The notes: a model not told the origin generated them from the sequence alone. A stretch of 64,000 nt of DNA from Oscarella lobularis (GCF_947507565.1 NC_089183.1:1488001-1552000), one strand, 5' to 3'. Counted from the stretch's first letter, positions 41,639 to 53,763 are shown. A program made the numbers and translations.

Positions 41639-44600
41639 CTAAAGGATTTCGTTGTATACGACGTTAGCAGTTTTCTGTGTTTCGGACAATATGTAGAGGT
41701 TTCGGGGAGAACTGACGCGCGAACATGCGACGTAAAATTGGCCGTGGGAGAAACATCGAGTGAGAAGGGAAAGACCGACGACTTTTATAGTTTGACCTTG
41801 GGACTTGTTTATTGTCATGGCAAAGGCGAGTTTGAGAGGAAACTGGAGACGTTTAAAAGGAACTGTGGTATCTGAGGTATTCTAGGAATATAGACGGTTT
41901 CTCCGGCGTAGTGCCCTTGCGAGATTGTTGCTTCGATAACATTGGGAAGCTGTTTGACGGTCAATTTAGTACCGTTACACAGCTTTGGTGCGTCTATATT
42001 TCTAAGGAGCATAACTGGTGATCCTAATTTTAGTTGAAGGTAATGGGGAGGTAGGCCGGGAGGATTGAGCGAGTTTAGGAGTTCCACTGGAAAGTTGACG
42101 GCATCGTCGGCATCTACGGTAGTGTCGAAAGAGGTATAAACAATTTGGCGAGTCGGAATGTGTGTTAGGAGGGTGTCGTTTATTTCGTTGACGGCTTCAT
42201 TGGTAGGTGCTAATATGGCTCGTTCGCAAAGCCATTTTGTGTCTGAGTACTTTGTAGAGAGATCGGGAAAGACTGCCGACATGAGGTCGTGAAGGGAGGA
42301 AAGGTGTTGACCGCACGGGATTTCAATGAGTCCATCAGTAGGATCGGTAGCAATTGTGCCACTTCCGATGTCGAGGAGGAGATTAGAATATGCACCAGAG
42401 TCAGAGTCGCCAAATAGATGAACGCGCATGTTGGTGCGAAGACGGAGGGTGGTAACGTGTGGCCATAGTTTGGCGGATGACTTGCGGCATGCTTGGATTT
42501 CGTCCGCTTTTGTTCCCTTTGGAACGATAGGCAAAGTTTGCCGAAAATCTCCTGCGAGAATGAAAGATAGGCCGCCCATGAGACGATCGTCTCCGCGAAT
42601 ATCGCGCAGTGTCCGATCGACGGCTTCAAAAGCTCTCTTATTCGACATCGTGCATTCGTCCCATACGACAACTTTTGCTAAGCGAAGTAAGGCTGCTCTA
42701 TCGGTGTTCTTTCCAATTTGGCAGGAGGGATTTTCGTAGCGTGTTATGTTGAGAGGAAGTTTGAATACGGAATGAGCAGTTTTTCAACCTGTCAATAGTG
42801 TCGCAGCAATTCCCGAAGAGGCAACGGCGAGTGCAACATGTCCGTGGGATCTGACTTTTGCTAGAATAAGATTAATAAGGTAGGTTTTTCCTGTGCCTCC
42901 TGGTGCGTCTAAAAAAATGACAGAGGCTTCTGGGGACTCTATCGAGTGTAGAATTGCGTCGTATGCTCTGTGTTGATCTTCGGTAAGCGTAGTCTCGTCG
43001 CGTGTGACTGTCGAACGGAGTAGGTCAACGTCGTAGGCAAATTCTGCTGCAATTTCTCTTGATGAGTGATTGGTATTCGCATTTTCTCTTTCAGGCGTAG
43101 GTAAACCGTAATCTTTAAGCGGCAAGCCTCCGGGAAAAGTAAGTAATTTATCTTCTATGTAAATGAGTGCGCGATTGAAAATTGCTTGACTGAAAGGCAA
43201 AGTGTTGTTTGATGCAAGTCGTCGCTGAGCATGAAGGTAGTCTTCGGCCATGGATTGCTTGTGAGCGTTCCACAGTGCGAGTGGATCGGAAATTTGACAC
43301 ATGTGTAGCATGATGGCGAACATGTCTCGGATTTTGTATGGGCGGTCTGTCGTTGCGGCTTCTTGAAGGGCACGTTGCCAATGATCGTCGTGTTCAAGCA
43401 AGCCCAATTCTTTGCAGGCTTCTCGGTAAGTGGGTAGAAGAACGCCGTTGACTGTCTTGAGGTCTGCAAAACTGGTTGGGCCGCGAACAACGTGAAGGAG
43501 AAGGCGGAGGTAGTAGCATTCGGCGTTTCGAGGGTGAACAGCGTAAACTCTTCCTAGTGCAGAACTTTGTCTGATTTCAGGTCTTTCCGGCAGCGGCGTA
43601 CCTTGTATTCTACGCTTCCACTGCTTGTTTGTCCACGTGTAGTATTTTGGAATTTGGGAATATAGTAAAGTTTTAGCGAAGTCGTCAGTGGAGCACAGTT
43701 GAAAAAATTCCGTCAATGTTGGTTTTGGAGGTTGAGCGGCTAAGTCTTCTGCGTTTTCGGGCGTGAAGTATACTCTTTGACCGTTTTCTAAGTGGACTTG
43801 AAGATGTTGCACGGTCGGATCGTGATCCTGAATGGGAAACTGAAAGATGCGCCACAGTGCTTCACTTGTGCAGATATATCTGGCAACCTGAAAACGTGTT
43901 ATTTCGTCGTTTCGGTACTTTCGCTGTAGAGCAACTACAGCTTTATCTTTGCCTTTGTTAATATATTCGCACACGTATTTTATGGCCTTTACAGTGGCGC
44001 AATATTCGACATTGGCGTGAGCGTCAAATGTTCGACAAAGAAATGGATTGTGCGGCACAACCCACCTATTGTCAATTTGTTTGCCATTGATTGTAACTGA
44101 GACGCCGCCTTCTTCAGGGGATCTTCTGCGGTAGAGAGGGTAGCCGTCACGTGCTGTCACCGTTGCTCTTAGGAATTCTCTGGGGTAATGTTTTGTGCAA
44201 CGTCCATCCTTCATGCAGGGCGAGTTGGGGTTGATGTGTCCGCAGGGACCGTGGATCATCGTTGTAGAAACGATTCGGAAAAGCTCAGGATCAGTATTGG
44301 GATCAGGGAGTTCGGCTGTAATGATTTTGTCAATGTCTTGAGGACGTATTTTGTCGATCATCCAAAGAAGAAGATGAAGGTGCGGCAGTCCGCGCTTTTG
44401 CCATTCTATTGTGTAGAGGTGACATCGCTTTCGGCCAAAAAGATGTTTTTTTTCAATAAGGTACATGAACCTTTTCATTTTTAAGTAAAAACCCTTGCTA
44501 TGATGTCGGGACGATCAACAGCGGTCTGGAGAGGTAAAAGCTCGTTGGTTATTTCGGGCCATTTGGGATTGCATGTGATGGTAATAAAAAGCTCTGGTGG

Positions 44601-46467
44601 TTCGAAATTTTTGACGTAGGTCATTGCATCTTGGCTTTTTTCGTGCATATAACGGGGGCCGCCCGTAAAGCTTGATGGCAAGATAACTAATTGCCCTAAA
44701 TTTCGTACGTTGTCGTCCGTTTCGATTGCGTCTCTAAGATGGCAATAGTTCTCGGCCCTAAGCTTTTTTTGTTTTTTTCGGTAAAAGCTGAGGCGCTCCG
44801 TTTCAATTTTGACGTACATGTCAACGAAGAACTGGTGAGAAAGTTTACCGGCTCGAAGTAAGATATTGAAATCGTTTGGTCGGAGCATTAATCTAAAAGC
44901 GTAAAACTGTAATACTGACATTTTTTTGTCTGTGCGTTGTTTTGTGAGGGGGTCAATGAGGCGTTGCTCCAAATGGTATCCGTCTTCGCCTCGAGGAAAA
45001 AGTAGTGGGTACTGCCACGCATCGTAAGCGACATGGACTTCGTTCACTCTTTGCAGAGCGTTGTTCCTGCTTGTGAGGACAACATCGCGATATTGAGCCT
45101 CTTCGCTGTTTAGAACTAAGGCTGCTACTTCGTTGCACTGTGGGGTATTAAACGTGCGTGGGTGGTGACCAACGGGAATTCTTTCTGCGCGAATCACAAT
45201 TCGGTAATGGGCGGCAATTTCTGTTTGTCGATCTAATTGAGTCTTGAACTCTGTTATGTAAGCATTTTCTGAGTGAAGCATGGCCTGCAGTGTTAAAATC
45301 AACGAACGGTCTAAATGAGTGCGCCCTTGCCAGGCAAGTCGCCGATCAGCTTCTTCTTCGGGATCTTGCATGAAATAGATCTGCAAAAACGCTGCAGTTT
45401 CGTCTGCGGGCGGCCTAAGTGGTCCTATTCTATGATAAATCTGGCCCTGTACTTTAAATGTAGGGTTCCATCCTGGCTCACGTATTATTCTTCCTTCGGT
45501 CGCCGTTCCGAAGGACGTCATTTGAAAGCTGGAATTGTATAATCGTATCATAGACCTGAAATTTTTTGATGCAGTGTCGGCCCCAGTTAATAAGGATGAT
45601 AGTGGTTCTGGTGGGGGGCCAAGTAAAGGTACGTTCACTTTGCCATTAGCGCAGCACATGCCCGGTGGTTCGTCATTCCACTTCATGGCATTGCAATGGG
45701 TACACGCTTGTGACATGGAACCTATGTTTCCCAAGTCGTACGTGGCTGAGGGATTGTAGGAAAATGCTGGAAACCGCAAAGTAGGATTTTCATTTTGAGG
45801 AGCTGTATGTGCTCGCGATAGGTGTTCTTGAGAGGTAGTGTTAGAGGTAAGTGGTAAGGAACCAGAACCGACATGCAAAGAATTTTGTTGAGGAAGAGGT
45901 GAAGTGCGAAGATGTGTAACAGGAGAAAGTGGCCTATTAGTAGAAGTTCGAAGTTGAAGCGGTCGCGATGTCCAACCAAAGGGCAGTGTGGGGAAAAGAG
46001 GAAAGATAAACGTTCTGGGAGTGGTTGATGACGATGGAGAGGATGGAAATCGGAAAATGGCGTTTCTGACGGGAGGTCTGATAATGCTGAGCGTTGAACT
46101 TTGATCTGATGGGCGTAGATCGACACAGATTGTTTACGGAGAAACAGTGGGCGAACTATTCCTTTCAGTTGGGAGACTGCTATGCGTAGTAGAATACGTA
46201 TGATCAATTATTTGGGTAATGGGAGACACAGACGGTGGGTCAAGCTTGATGAGTAACTGGTGCAGAGTATGAATGATCTAAGTGACTGGGCTGTGGTTGC
46301 TGGGCAGTGACATATGTTTCACCTAGTGTTTGAGAAGTAGAAGAATATGAATGATCGGATTGAGCTAGATTAGGAGGGAGTGACGTTGATGCCGAAGGTT
46401 CTGATTCGTCGTGGGACTTTCTTTTCGGAGGGGTGGAGTATCGGTCCTCAGGAAGATTTCGCTTCAT
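41639..46467 (-). pseudogene. Helitron Rep/helicase protein
   Basis: Minus strand, starting at an ATG at about 46467 (MKRNLPEDRYSTPPKRK). A Ser/Pro-rich N-terminus has DHSYS repeats. The Helitron-like N domain follows: MLRPNDFNILLRAGKLSHQF, FTGGPRYMHEKSQDAMTYVK, PELFITITCNPKWPEI. The HUH nuclease motif is IEWQKRGLPHLHLLLWM. The PIF1-type helicase follows: APGGTGKTYLINLIL (Walker A), VVVWDECTMSNKRAF (Walker B), ILAGDFRQTLPIV, MTINKSQGQT, FYVACSRVSSPRNLYI. The stop is at 41639-41641. Breaks: frameshift near 46250, TAA near 46136, slip at about 44480, TGA at 42782-42784, slip near 41870. Every domain is otherwise complete, so this was a full-length autonomous rolling-circle element until recently. 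Confidence 0.9.
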
Positions 46468-47235
46468 CGGATAAGAAGTGAAATAAGCAAATAAGCGGTA
46501 TGAAGCGTTAAGCAATGAAGCAAGATAAGCGGTAAAGCTTTGTCGAAGTAGACGTACTTCGACGAAGAATCTAATGAAAGACAGTGCATAAGGGGGCCTA
46601 ATTCGAGCGATACATTAACGTGTACTTGTACGTGAGGGTCGTGAAGTGAGTTTTGACAACGAATAAATGGGCGATTTCTGACAGGCAATCTAGAGAGAAG
46701 AGAAAAAATTCGTTGTGAGACTCAACGACCGGGGCCTCTTTCAAGGGAACTGCAAACGTACTTGTGGCTGTAGCGTCGCCCGTGTACGACCCGTTTGCGA
46801 TTGGTTCAAAAAAAGAGCAAGACGAACTTCGTAAACTCTTGTGGCAGCGGACTCGAGGCGATGGAAAGCTTCGAAATGATCGGACTATTTCTTTCGTTCG
46901 CAAGGCTCGAAAGGACTTGGTCACGGAAACAATTTGGAAAAGAAAGGTGACTGGTGTCGAAATAACGATGAATCGAATGGAACGCAAGAGCAAAAGAGGC
47001 GAAATAGCGGTACGGCCGAGCAGCGAAAGAAACGGCTAGCGCGCGTGGTATCACGTGTGTATGTTGAGTGATAAATGGATGCATTGCTTCAAGGTTTATT
47101 AGATGAGATGAATGACCTAAAGGTCTCCCGATCGTCAACGGGACGATCGAATCACATCATAAGGATCACGCGAAACCACCAACGGGGCGGTATATTAAGA
47201 AGTTCGACCAACGGGCCGAAATGAGAAGTATCCGA
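46468..47235. other. Helitron internal spacer; 91-codon plus frame of unknown meaning
   Basis: Lies between the two minus-strand Helitron genes. A plus-strand frame 46764-47039 (MAVASPVYDPFAIGSKKEQD, then ELRKLLWQRTRGDGK and RKARKDLVTETIWKRKVTGV) is strongly basic with reasonable codon use, but no known domain. It could be an extra small ORF, or the spacer happens to be open. Confidence 0.3.
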
Positions 47236-48712
47236 TCATTTGTGTAGAAGTCTTTTCGCACGCGGAGGTTCCTTCGTCTCAGGATCGTCGCAATCCATCG
47301 GTTTCGGGGCGTCACCGGAGGCAGAAACGGAAAAACTCTTGGCCAGACGTCGACGCGCAGAAGTGGGATTCGGAATGCCGGATTCAACAGCGCGAACGGC
47401 GGCAGCGACTTCAGACGAAGCGCCGACAGTGACATCAGACGAAGCGGCGGCGGCGACTTCAGACGAAGCGGCGGCGACTTCAGACGAAGCGGCGGTAGTG
47501 ATTCCAAATGTAGTGCCGGCATTGATTCCTGAGGATGTTGAGGAATGGTCGCCGACGTCGTCCTGACATGAATCATGGCGAAAAACAGCGACAATTCGAC
47601 GATCGGCAGTGTATTTGAGAGTGAATTTCGGAGCACGAAGAAATGTAGATCGTTCGATCAAATCGAGCGGTTTCTGGCAGATCGCTTCCATTTGCTGGGA
47701 GTCGGCCGTCAGATGGAGTTTGATTGACTGGCTCTTGATGGTCAGGACGGTTCTCGTTTCCCGGTCGCAGGCTTCTAGCAAACTCAGATCGCCGCAAGAC
47801 GAACATCGGCAATATTCGGAGTGCGGTTCGACGGGCGAAGTATTGCCTTTATTGCACGACGGGCATTTGTAGACGACGTCGAAGTTCCCAGCAGATATCA
47901 CTTTGGCGTCCTTCAGCGTAGACGGCTTTTCTCCGAGGGAAAAAGGAACGGTAACGACGTTGTGCAAATTTTCGATAGCGTTAATTTGAGCACCGACGCG
48001 AGGAGTAAACAGCTGATGGCCGTCGGATTCGGACATGGCTTTGACGCAAACTCGAAAGTCGTAGCTCGAAAGCAGCCTGACTTTCTCCACCATGTCGCCG
48101 CCCCATATCGTGAGGGTGGCGAAACCCGTGCCATCGGCGATGGCGGCTTTAACGACTTCGACTTGCGTTCGGGTGACGTTGACGTCCGTGAGTTCGACGA
48201 CTTTGGCTTTCACGTCTATGAGTTGTCCGGGTAGAAAGCGGCCGATTTCATTGAGCGTCGCTCGCACGGGAACTTCCGGATTATGGTCAACGTGGGTGGC
48301 AACGGCGATCTTCTGTGGCGACTTTCCCAAGCCGGAGTTGTCTTGAATTTCTACTTCCATGTCGCTTCCGATCTTGCTTCTTTTCACGATGACGTTCCGG
48401 AAGCAAATAGCTTCGCCCGCGCGGGCGTACTCCGCGAACTTGTCGCGCTTGGCGGGATAGAACGAAACGAAGCGAATTCTTCCCGTTTCGTCGGCCAAGA
48501 ATCCGTGAAAATACTTCGTTGACCCTTTCGACTTCATCTCCGAAAGAAGATCGATCTTTGCGTGGAATTCAGCACGATAGGCTGCCAGAGAATATGTCGA
48601 GAAGCGTTGGAAAACTTGAAAAAATCTTACGCGTTGGCGAGTCGTGAATATCTGCTATTCGCTCGAACGTCTTTGCTGCGGCCCCGCCAAAACTCGATCG
48701 AAACACAGCCAT
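47236..48712 (-). CDS. RPA1-like single-strand DNA-binding protein carried by the Helitron
   Basis: Exon 1 is 48712-48631 (MAVFRSSFGGAAAKTFERIA). A 49-bp GT/AG intron (48630-48582) separates it from exon 2, 48581-47236. The total is 1428 bases, 475 residues, uninterrupted. OB-fold features: AEFHAKIDLLSEMKSKGS, FLADETGRIRFVSFYPAKRD, LPGQLIDVKAKVVELTDVNV, ATLTIWGGDMVEKV. A zinc ribbon follows, YKCPSCN and then YCRCSSCGDL. The layout OB-OB-zinc ribbon matches the DNA-binding domains B and C of RPA70. The tail has AASSEVA repeats and a Lys/Arg end. RPA-like ORFs are known passengers of Helitrons and probably protect or recruit single strands during rolling-circle movement. It is intact although Rep/helicase is broken. 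Confidence 0.8.
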
Positions 48713-48769
48713 GAGAAAACAGTCGAGTAACACTAAGAAAAAGGTGGTTTCAACGTCGCAAAGTAATGG

Positions 48770-49360
48770 TGTTGTTTGGTTAGCCGAATTACCGTTCTTT
48801 TTCAAATCAAAGGATGCCGCAAAAAGCGAAGATAAAGGCAATCGAAAGAGAAAATGAGAGAGGGCGAGTCTCCAATACGACGACACTATACGCAAAAGGT
48901 CTTTAGCACGGAGGTACGCGCCGCATGCAGCTGAACATACCGTCGCTTCGAGGTAAGGACGAATGCGCAAAAAGCGAAGACGAAAAGGACGACACCGAGA
49001 GCGACGGTGCTGAGCGCGAAGAGTAAACAATAAGTTTTTTGCTACGATGGCGCCCGGGCGCTACGAACAAATTAGCATTGGCCGACTTACCGTTCTTTCT
49101 CAACACAATAGCAGATTGCGACGACGAAAAACGGGAAGAGGCGAGCCGCGACGACAACGAAGGCGACGACGCTACGAAAAAATCGATCGAACAGGCGTCT
49201 GGCTGCGCAGCATTGGCCGACTTACCGTTCTTTCTCAATACGATAGCAGATTGAGACGACGAAAAATGGAAAGACGCAAGCCGCGACGACGACCAAGGCG
49301 ACGACGCTACGAAAAATGAATTGAAACAGCCGTCTGGCTGCGAGGAAACGTAATAAACGT
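48770..49360 (+). repeat. 135-bp tandem duplication with a third diverged copy
   Basis: TTGGCCGACTTACCGTTCTT...GGCGTCTGGCTGCG occurs at 49079-49212 and again at 49215-49352, over 85% alike. A shorter related piece (TTAGCCGAATTACCGTTCTT) lies at 48780. Units are rich in CGACGACGA. They lie upstream of the RPA-like gene, probably in the Helitron 5' region. Confidence 0.8.
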
Positions 49361-49786
49361 TACCGCGCGTTTCAAGACCGGAGCCAAGCGAAAAAAAGGC
49401 GAACGCGATTGATACGACGAAGACGAAGATGGAGCGCGACCTGACACCGAAAACCATGGAGGAAAAAATGCGAAGCACGCGTTTGCACGGCACCTCATTG
49501 GCTGCCCAAACAGACGGGGCGTGCACGGGGCGTGGAGCGTTTCCATCACGTGACGGTGACGTCGGGTGACGTCGAGCGACGTCGTGCGCGGGATCCCGGG
49601 GACCCCGACGAAGGCGCTTCTATAGAAATGTCACGATTTTTGTCGCACGGCGGCGGAAGCGGTTCGCGCACGGCCGCCGCGAGCGCGAACGAAGAAATTT
49701 GAAGCGAAGCTTAGAGTTACTCGCGCCGTATTTAACGCGCGGTAGGCCGTGACGTCTTTTTCATCTTAGTAGTGTAGACATCAACT
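49361..49786. other. no gene recognised; CpG- and GACGTC-rich
   Basis: 49540-49600 repeats CACGTGACGGTGACGTCGGG / GTGACGTCGAGCGACGTCGT. GC-rich with many CG steps, possibly the Helitron 5' promoter region (minus sense). The 5' TC end of the Helitron was not located. Confidence 0.3.
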
Positions 49787-50424
49787 CACATGGTTCCATT
49801 ATTCGCGGATTATTTCCTAAACCGTTATTGATATCAACTTATTTACTTCTATTTAAAGATGGAAAAGGGCGCCCCAAGCCTAAGAGAAAAGTTTGAAATA
49901 AATCCAAACAGTCGTTTAGGAGGTAGACAAGGATATTATCGACTTGAACTTGTCAGTAATTTGGTCTACTGGAAGTCACATTGTTCCATGAACCGCCGAT
50001 TATCTCCTATACGGCTATTGATATGATCTTATTCACCTCTTTAAAATGAGAGAGAGGGACGCCAAAAACTTAAGAGAAAAGTTTCAATTAATCCTACCAG
50101 TCGTTTAGGAGGTAGACAGGGATATTCTCAACTCCCAAATATCAAGAATTTTGTCTAATGGAACTCGCACGGTTTCATGAATCGACAATTAACCTCCTGT
50201 ACCGCTATTAATATAAACTTATTAACTTCTTTATAATTAGGGGTAGGGGCGCCCTAACCTTAAGAGAAAATTTTCAATTAAATAGAACAGGTCGTTTAGG
50301 AGGTAAACCGGGATTTTCTCAACTCGTTAGGAATATTGTCTACTTCAACTCAAATAGTTCCATGATTCGCGGATTATTCCTATAACGTTATTGATATCAA
50401 CTTATTTACTTCTATATAAAGCCG
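49787..50424 (+). repeat. tandem satellite, about 3.4 units of ~185 bp
   Basis: Units begin TCACATGGTTCCAT(T/G)ATTCG and contain CGTTATTGATATCAACTTAT, then GGGCGCCC(C/T)AA(G/C)C, then AAGAGAAAAGTTTCAATTAA, then GTCGTTTAGGAGGTAGACA. The last unit is cut at 50424, ten bases before the pogo element. Confidence 0.85.
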
Positions 50425-50434
50425 CATACATGTA

Positions 50435-52131
50435 CCGTAAACTACCGAGTAAACGCTCACACCCGAGCAAGCCCCCTTTTAGCTCTAAAATAGTGTACAG
50501 GGTCAGTTACACTCCTCATAAACGCCCTCTCAAACACGGGACATTGCATCGGTTGCGCACCTGCATTGCATCAGTCGCGCATGTACAAATGGCTAAGCGG
50601 CATGCATCGTACGACGTTGCATTCAAATGCTCGGCGATTACCTGGCACAGACAGCACGGGAGGAACGTTTTGAAGACAGCAAGAGAGTTCGAAGTCGACC
50701 GGAAGCGAATTCGTGAGTGGAATTCAAAATACGAATCTCATGAAGTTGAACCACGGCACTTCAAAAAAGAAGCGAAAAATTCATCTCGGGGCCGCTGTAG
50801 CGTCACAGGATCTTGATAGCAGAGTTTTCTCGTACCTAGAAAATCAGCGTTCAGAAGGTTTTTCCGTTTCCAACAAAGAGCTTCGAGCATTCGCGAAAGA
50901 AGGTGTCGGAGGTTTGGGATTGTCTCATTTTGCTGCGAGTCCATAAATGGCTATCTCGTTGGAAGAAACGAGTTGGCGTAGGCCTAAGAGTTGGGATCAA
51001 TTCTTCTCAGTTTGTCCCCACCGATTACGAAGAAAAACTGCACGCTTTCCGCCGGTGAAGCAGTATTTCTATATCATTGACTGCCGCTTTATTTTAACTA
51101 AATTTTGTAGGCCAGTGATCTCTCATAGAAGAACTTAACGCCTCGATCGAATTGTTAACATGGACCAAACTATGGTGAGGTTTGACATGCCGTCCAGACG
51201 AACCAATGCGTTACGAGGTCAGAAAACAATCCGAATCAAGACGACCAAAGCCGAAAAGAAAGGTTTTACAGTCGCTTTAGCAGCCACAGCAAGTGGCAAA
51301 AAATTCCCAGCCTTTTTAATTTTCAAAGAGAGAAACGGCAAGCTATGTGACAGAGTAAGGAAATCTCTTAGGATTCCGGATAATGTTCGTGTCCATGCAA
51401 GCAAGAATGGTTGGATGACAAGCGAAATGTTTCATACGTGGCTTAGGACAACGTATGGAAAGAAACCAGAATGCCGTTTACTCATTCTTGACCAATACCG
51501 TCCACTAATCGAAAGAGAGCCGGCAGATTATGATCAAAGAATGCAATTCCGATGTAATCTTTATTCCAGGAGGCTGTACTTCAATTGTCCAGCCAATGGA
51601 TCGTAGCCTCAATAAGCCTTTCAAAGGACATATTCGGGTAACCCATATTCGAGACTCGTGGAGCTCCTGGATGAAAAGACTTCAAATGGCAACTTAAAAC
51701 AGCCTTCAAGGCAAAACGTCATTGATTGGGTCTCGGCTTCGTGGAGACAAATATCTGATGGCATCATTGTCAAATCTTTTCTTGTTTGCGGAATTTCCAA
51801 CGCGTTAGACGGCAGTGAAGATGAATACGTCAACGACGTTCTTTTCATTGAAGAAAATGATGAAGAAGATCCGGATGAAGAAGACACGGAACCAGACTCC
51901 AGTTCCAATCCTGAAAGTGACGTTGAGGAAGTAGGTTTTTTAGTGACTTAGAAGACTAGCGCCGAAACGGTAAGTTCCATTTCGCGCATAAACGGGTCCC
52001 TGAATAAAACAGTTCAACACATGGGCGTTTACTACGTGAAAGGTTTGCACAAACACATAGTAAGCGCCCACCCCCCTCTTCTGGACGAAAGTTCTACAAA
52101 CGCCCATGGGCGTTTACTCGGTAGTTTACGG
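50435..52131 (+). mobile_element. pogo/Tigger-type DNA transposon, complete ends
   Basis: Perfect terminal inverted repeats CCGTAAACTACCGAGTAAAC are found at 50435 and, inverted, ending at 52131. They are flanked by TA at 50433-50434 and 52132-52133. The length is 1697 bp. TA target and long TIRs with an internal CENP-B-type transposase define the pogo group of Tc1/mariner. Confidence 0.9.
50591..51951 (+). pseudogene. pogo-type DDE transposase
   Basis: The ATG at 50591 gives MAKRHASYDVAFKCSAITWH, then ARFEF-like VDRKRIREWN, a Psq/Brinker helix-turn-helix. A shifted frame gives a CENPB-type HTH region (RVFSYLENQRSEGFSVSNKE). 51160-51606 has the catalytic part: MDQTMVRFDMPSRRTN (first Asp), KTTKAEKKGFTVALAATASG, CRLLILDQYRP (second Asp). 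After another shift come GGCTSIVQPMDRSLNKPFKG (third Asp) and, in 51658-51951, ISDGIIVKSFLVCGISNALD with an acidic tail. Three frame changes. It lies inside the TIR-bounded element. Confidence 0.85.
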
Positions 52132-52330
52132 TAGGTGAGCGAGAAGTGATGCAACTGCCGGCTTACAGGTTTTAATAGCTTATTCTAAATCACTGAGATA
52201 TACTATGTCCACTTTACAAACAAACGACTAAAAAGAACATGCAGCTACATTTAAAAATAGATTTGTTTCAATTTCGTCACGTTCAAAAATAATTTGGCAT
52301 TGTTACGGTGTACGAACTATTGTCTACAGT
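52132..52330. other. no gene recognised
   Basis: Short AT-rich spacer between the pogo and hAT elements. Confidence 0.3.
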
Positions 52331-52339
52331 GCAATGTTA

Positions 52340-52410
52340 GTGATGGGCCGATACCGAAACTTTGGTACACGATACCGCCGATACTGTGCAGTATCGGTAT
52401 CGGTTTGGAA
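52340..52410 (+). mobile_element. candidate hAT 5' terminal region
   Basis: TAGTGATGGGCCGATACCGA, followed by GATACCGCCGATACTG and CAGTATCGGTATCGG. 'AGTG.TGGGCCGATACCGATA' resembles hAT terminal inverted repeats, and the CAGTATCGG/CCGATACTG inverse repeat adds a subterminal hairpin. The matching 3' end is not seen because the element is cut at 53702. Confidence 0.5.
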
Positions 52411-52502
52411 AGAAGAAAAAGGTATCGAAACTTCGATACCTCGCGCATGCGCACACGATATTTCTTTAATGTCAATACATTCTCTATTTGCACTACTTAC
52501 AT

Positions 52503-53702
52503 CCGCCTGCAGTAATGGCGGACGAGTTAACACGAATCGCTGGACCTGTCGCGACGCCTTCAACGGCGGAAAAGACGGTTCAAGAAGTGACGCTCGATGA
52601 AGGACACGCCTTTGGGAAAGAAGAAAGCCCCCGATCATCCAAAAAGCGTGGTCGAAGCGCAGCGTGGGAGTATTGCACGGTCACGACGAACGCAACAGCC
52701 AAGTGTAGCCTCTGCAATGAGGCAGTAAAACACTCAGGCAACACTAGCAATCTTTTTAAGGTAAAACAAAATCAATCGTTTACAAATAGGAGTGGATTTT
52801 CTCCTCTAGCATTTGAAAGCAAAGCATCCTAAAGAATATCAACTGGCGCAGAAAGAAAAGGCTGAAAACGAGTCTTCCAGAAAGAAGATAATTAGAGATT
52901 CTTCATCTTTATCTGTACAGCCAACCCTTCTCTCAACTCTGGAAAAAAGCCAAAAATACTTTGATCATTCTTTGAAGAAAAAGGAAATCACAGCCGCCGT
53001 AGCAAAGATGATTTGTCAGGACATGCAGCCCATGTCGATTGTCGAAGACAAAGGATTTCAGGCCCTACTGGCAGTTCTAGACCGCAAATATGTCGTACCG
53101 AGTAGAAAAAAATAACAGGGGATATTGCCGCACTGTATGAAAAGACAAAAGAACACCTGAAGCAAGAGCTAGCTGAAGTACGTTTTTATCTCTGACGACT
53201 GATTTGGACGTCAAATACCACACAGAGCTACCTATCTTTGACATGTCACTATATAACATCATCCTGGCAATTGAAGTCCGTTGTGCTCTGCACAAAATTA
53301 TTAACGGAAAATCACACAGCTGAAAATATAAGCCATGCTCTCAAGAGCATTGTTGACGAATGGCAAATTGTAGAAAAAGTTGTTGCTATTGTGACTGACA
53401 ATGCTTCCAATATGTCTGCAGCTATAACAAAATTGGGCTGGACAAGGCTGGGTTGTTTTGCCCATACATTAAATGTCATCGTTTCGAATGCCATCAAAAT
53501 ATCAATAGAAGATATTCAGAGAAAATGCAAGAAGTTGGTGGGACACTTTCACAAAAGCGTAAACGCAGCTGAAAAGCTAAAGCAAATTCAAGATTCCATG
53601 AAAGCCCCTAATCATAAATTAATTAATGACGTCGAAACGCGCTGGAACTCAACATATTATATGTTTGAGCGATTAGTAGAGCAGAATGACGCTGTTACAG
53701 TA
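52503..53702 (+). pseudogene. hAT transposase with BED zinc finger, C-terminally truncated
   Basis: The ATG at about 52515 gives MADELTRIAGP and a BED finger: SAAWEYCTVTTNATAKCSLC. A 49-bp GT/AG intron (52761-52809) falls inside the finger, which resumes HLKAKHPKEYQLAQKEK. Then come STLEKSQKYFDHSLKKKEIT and MICQDMQPMSIVEDKGFQAL. After frame changes (53116-53240), hAT core parts follow: VVAIVTDNASNMSAAI (catalytic Asp), LGCFAHTLNVIVSNAI, NDVETRWNSTYYMFERL. The protein breaks off at about 53702, where the RecQ-bearing unit begins, so the C-terminal dimerisation region is missing. Confidence 0.85.
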
Positions 53703-53763
53703 GGCTCGAGGGTCCAGCCTGTTGTTCGGTCTAGCGCGCGCGCCATCCCTGCCAACAGGCTGG
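53703..53763 (+). mobile_element. 5' end of RecQ-bearing unit, copy 1 (terminal hairpin)
   Basis: GGCTCGAGGGTCCAGCCTGT at 53703 is nearly identical to 58216 onward for about 38 bp. The stem CCAGCCTGTTG (53714-53724) pairs with CAACAGGCTGG (53753-53763). Between them is a CG-rich CTAGCGCGCGC. It begins exactly where the hAT frame ends. Confidence 0.65.

Noticed and set aside
44188-45759. Several 60-100 codon plus-strand frames
   Set aside because: Antisense shadows of the Helitron Rep/helicase.
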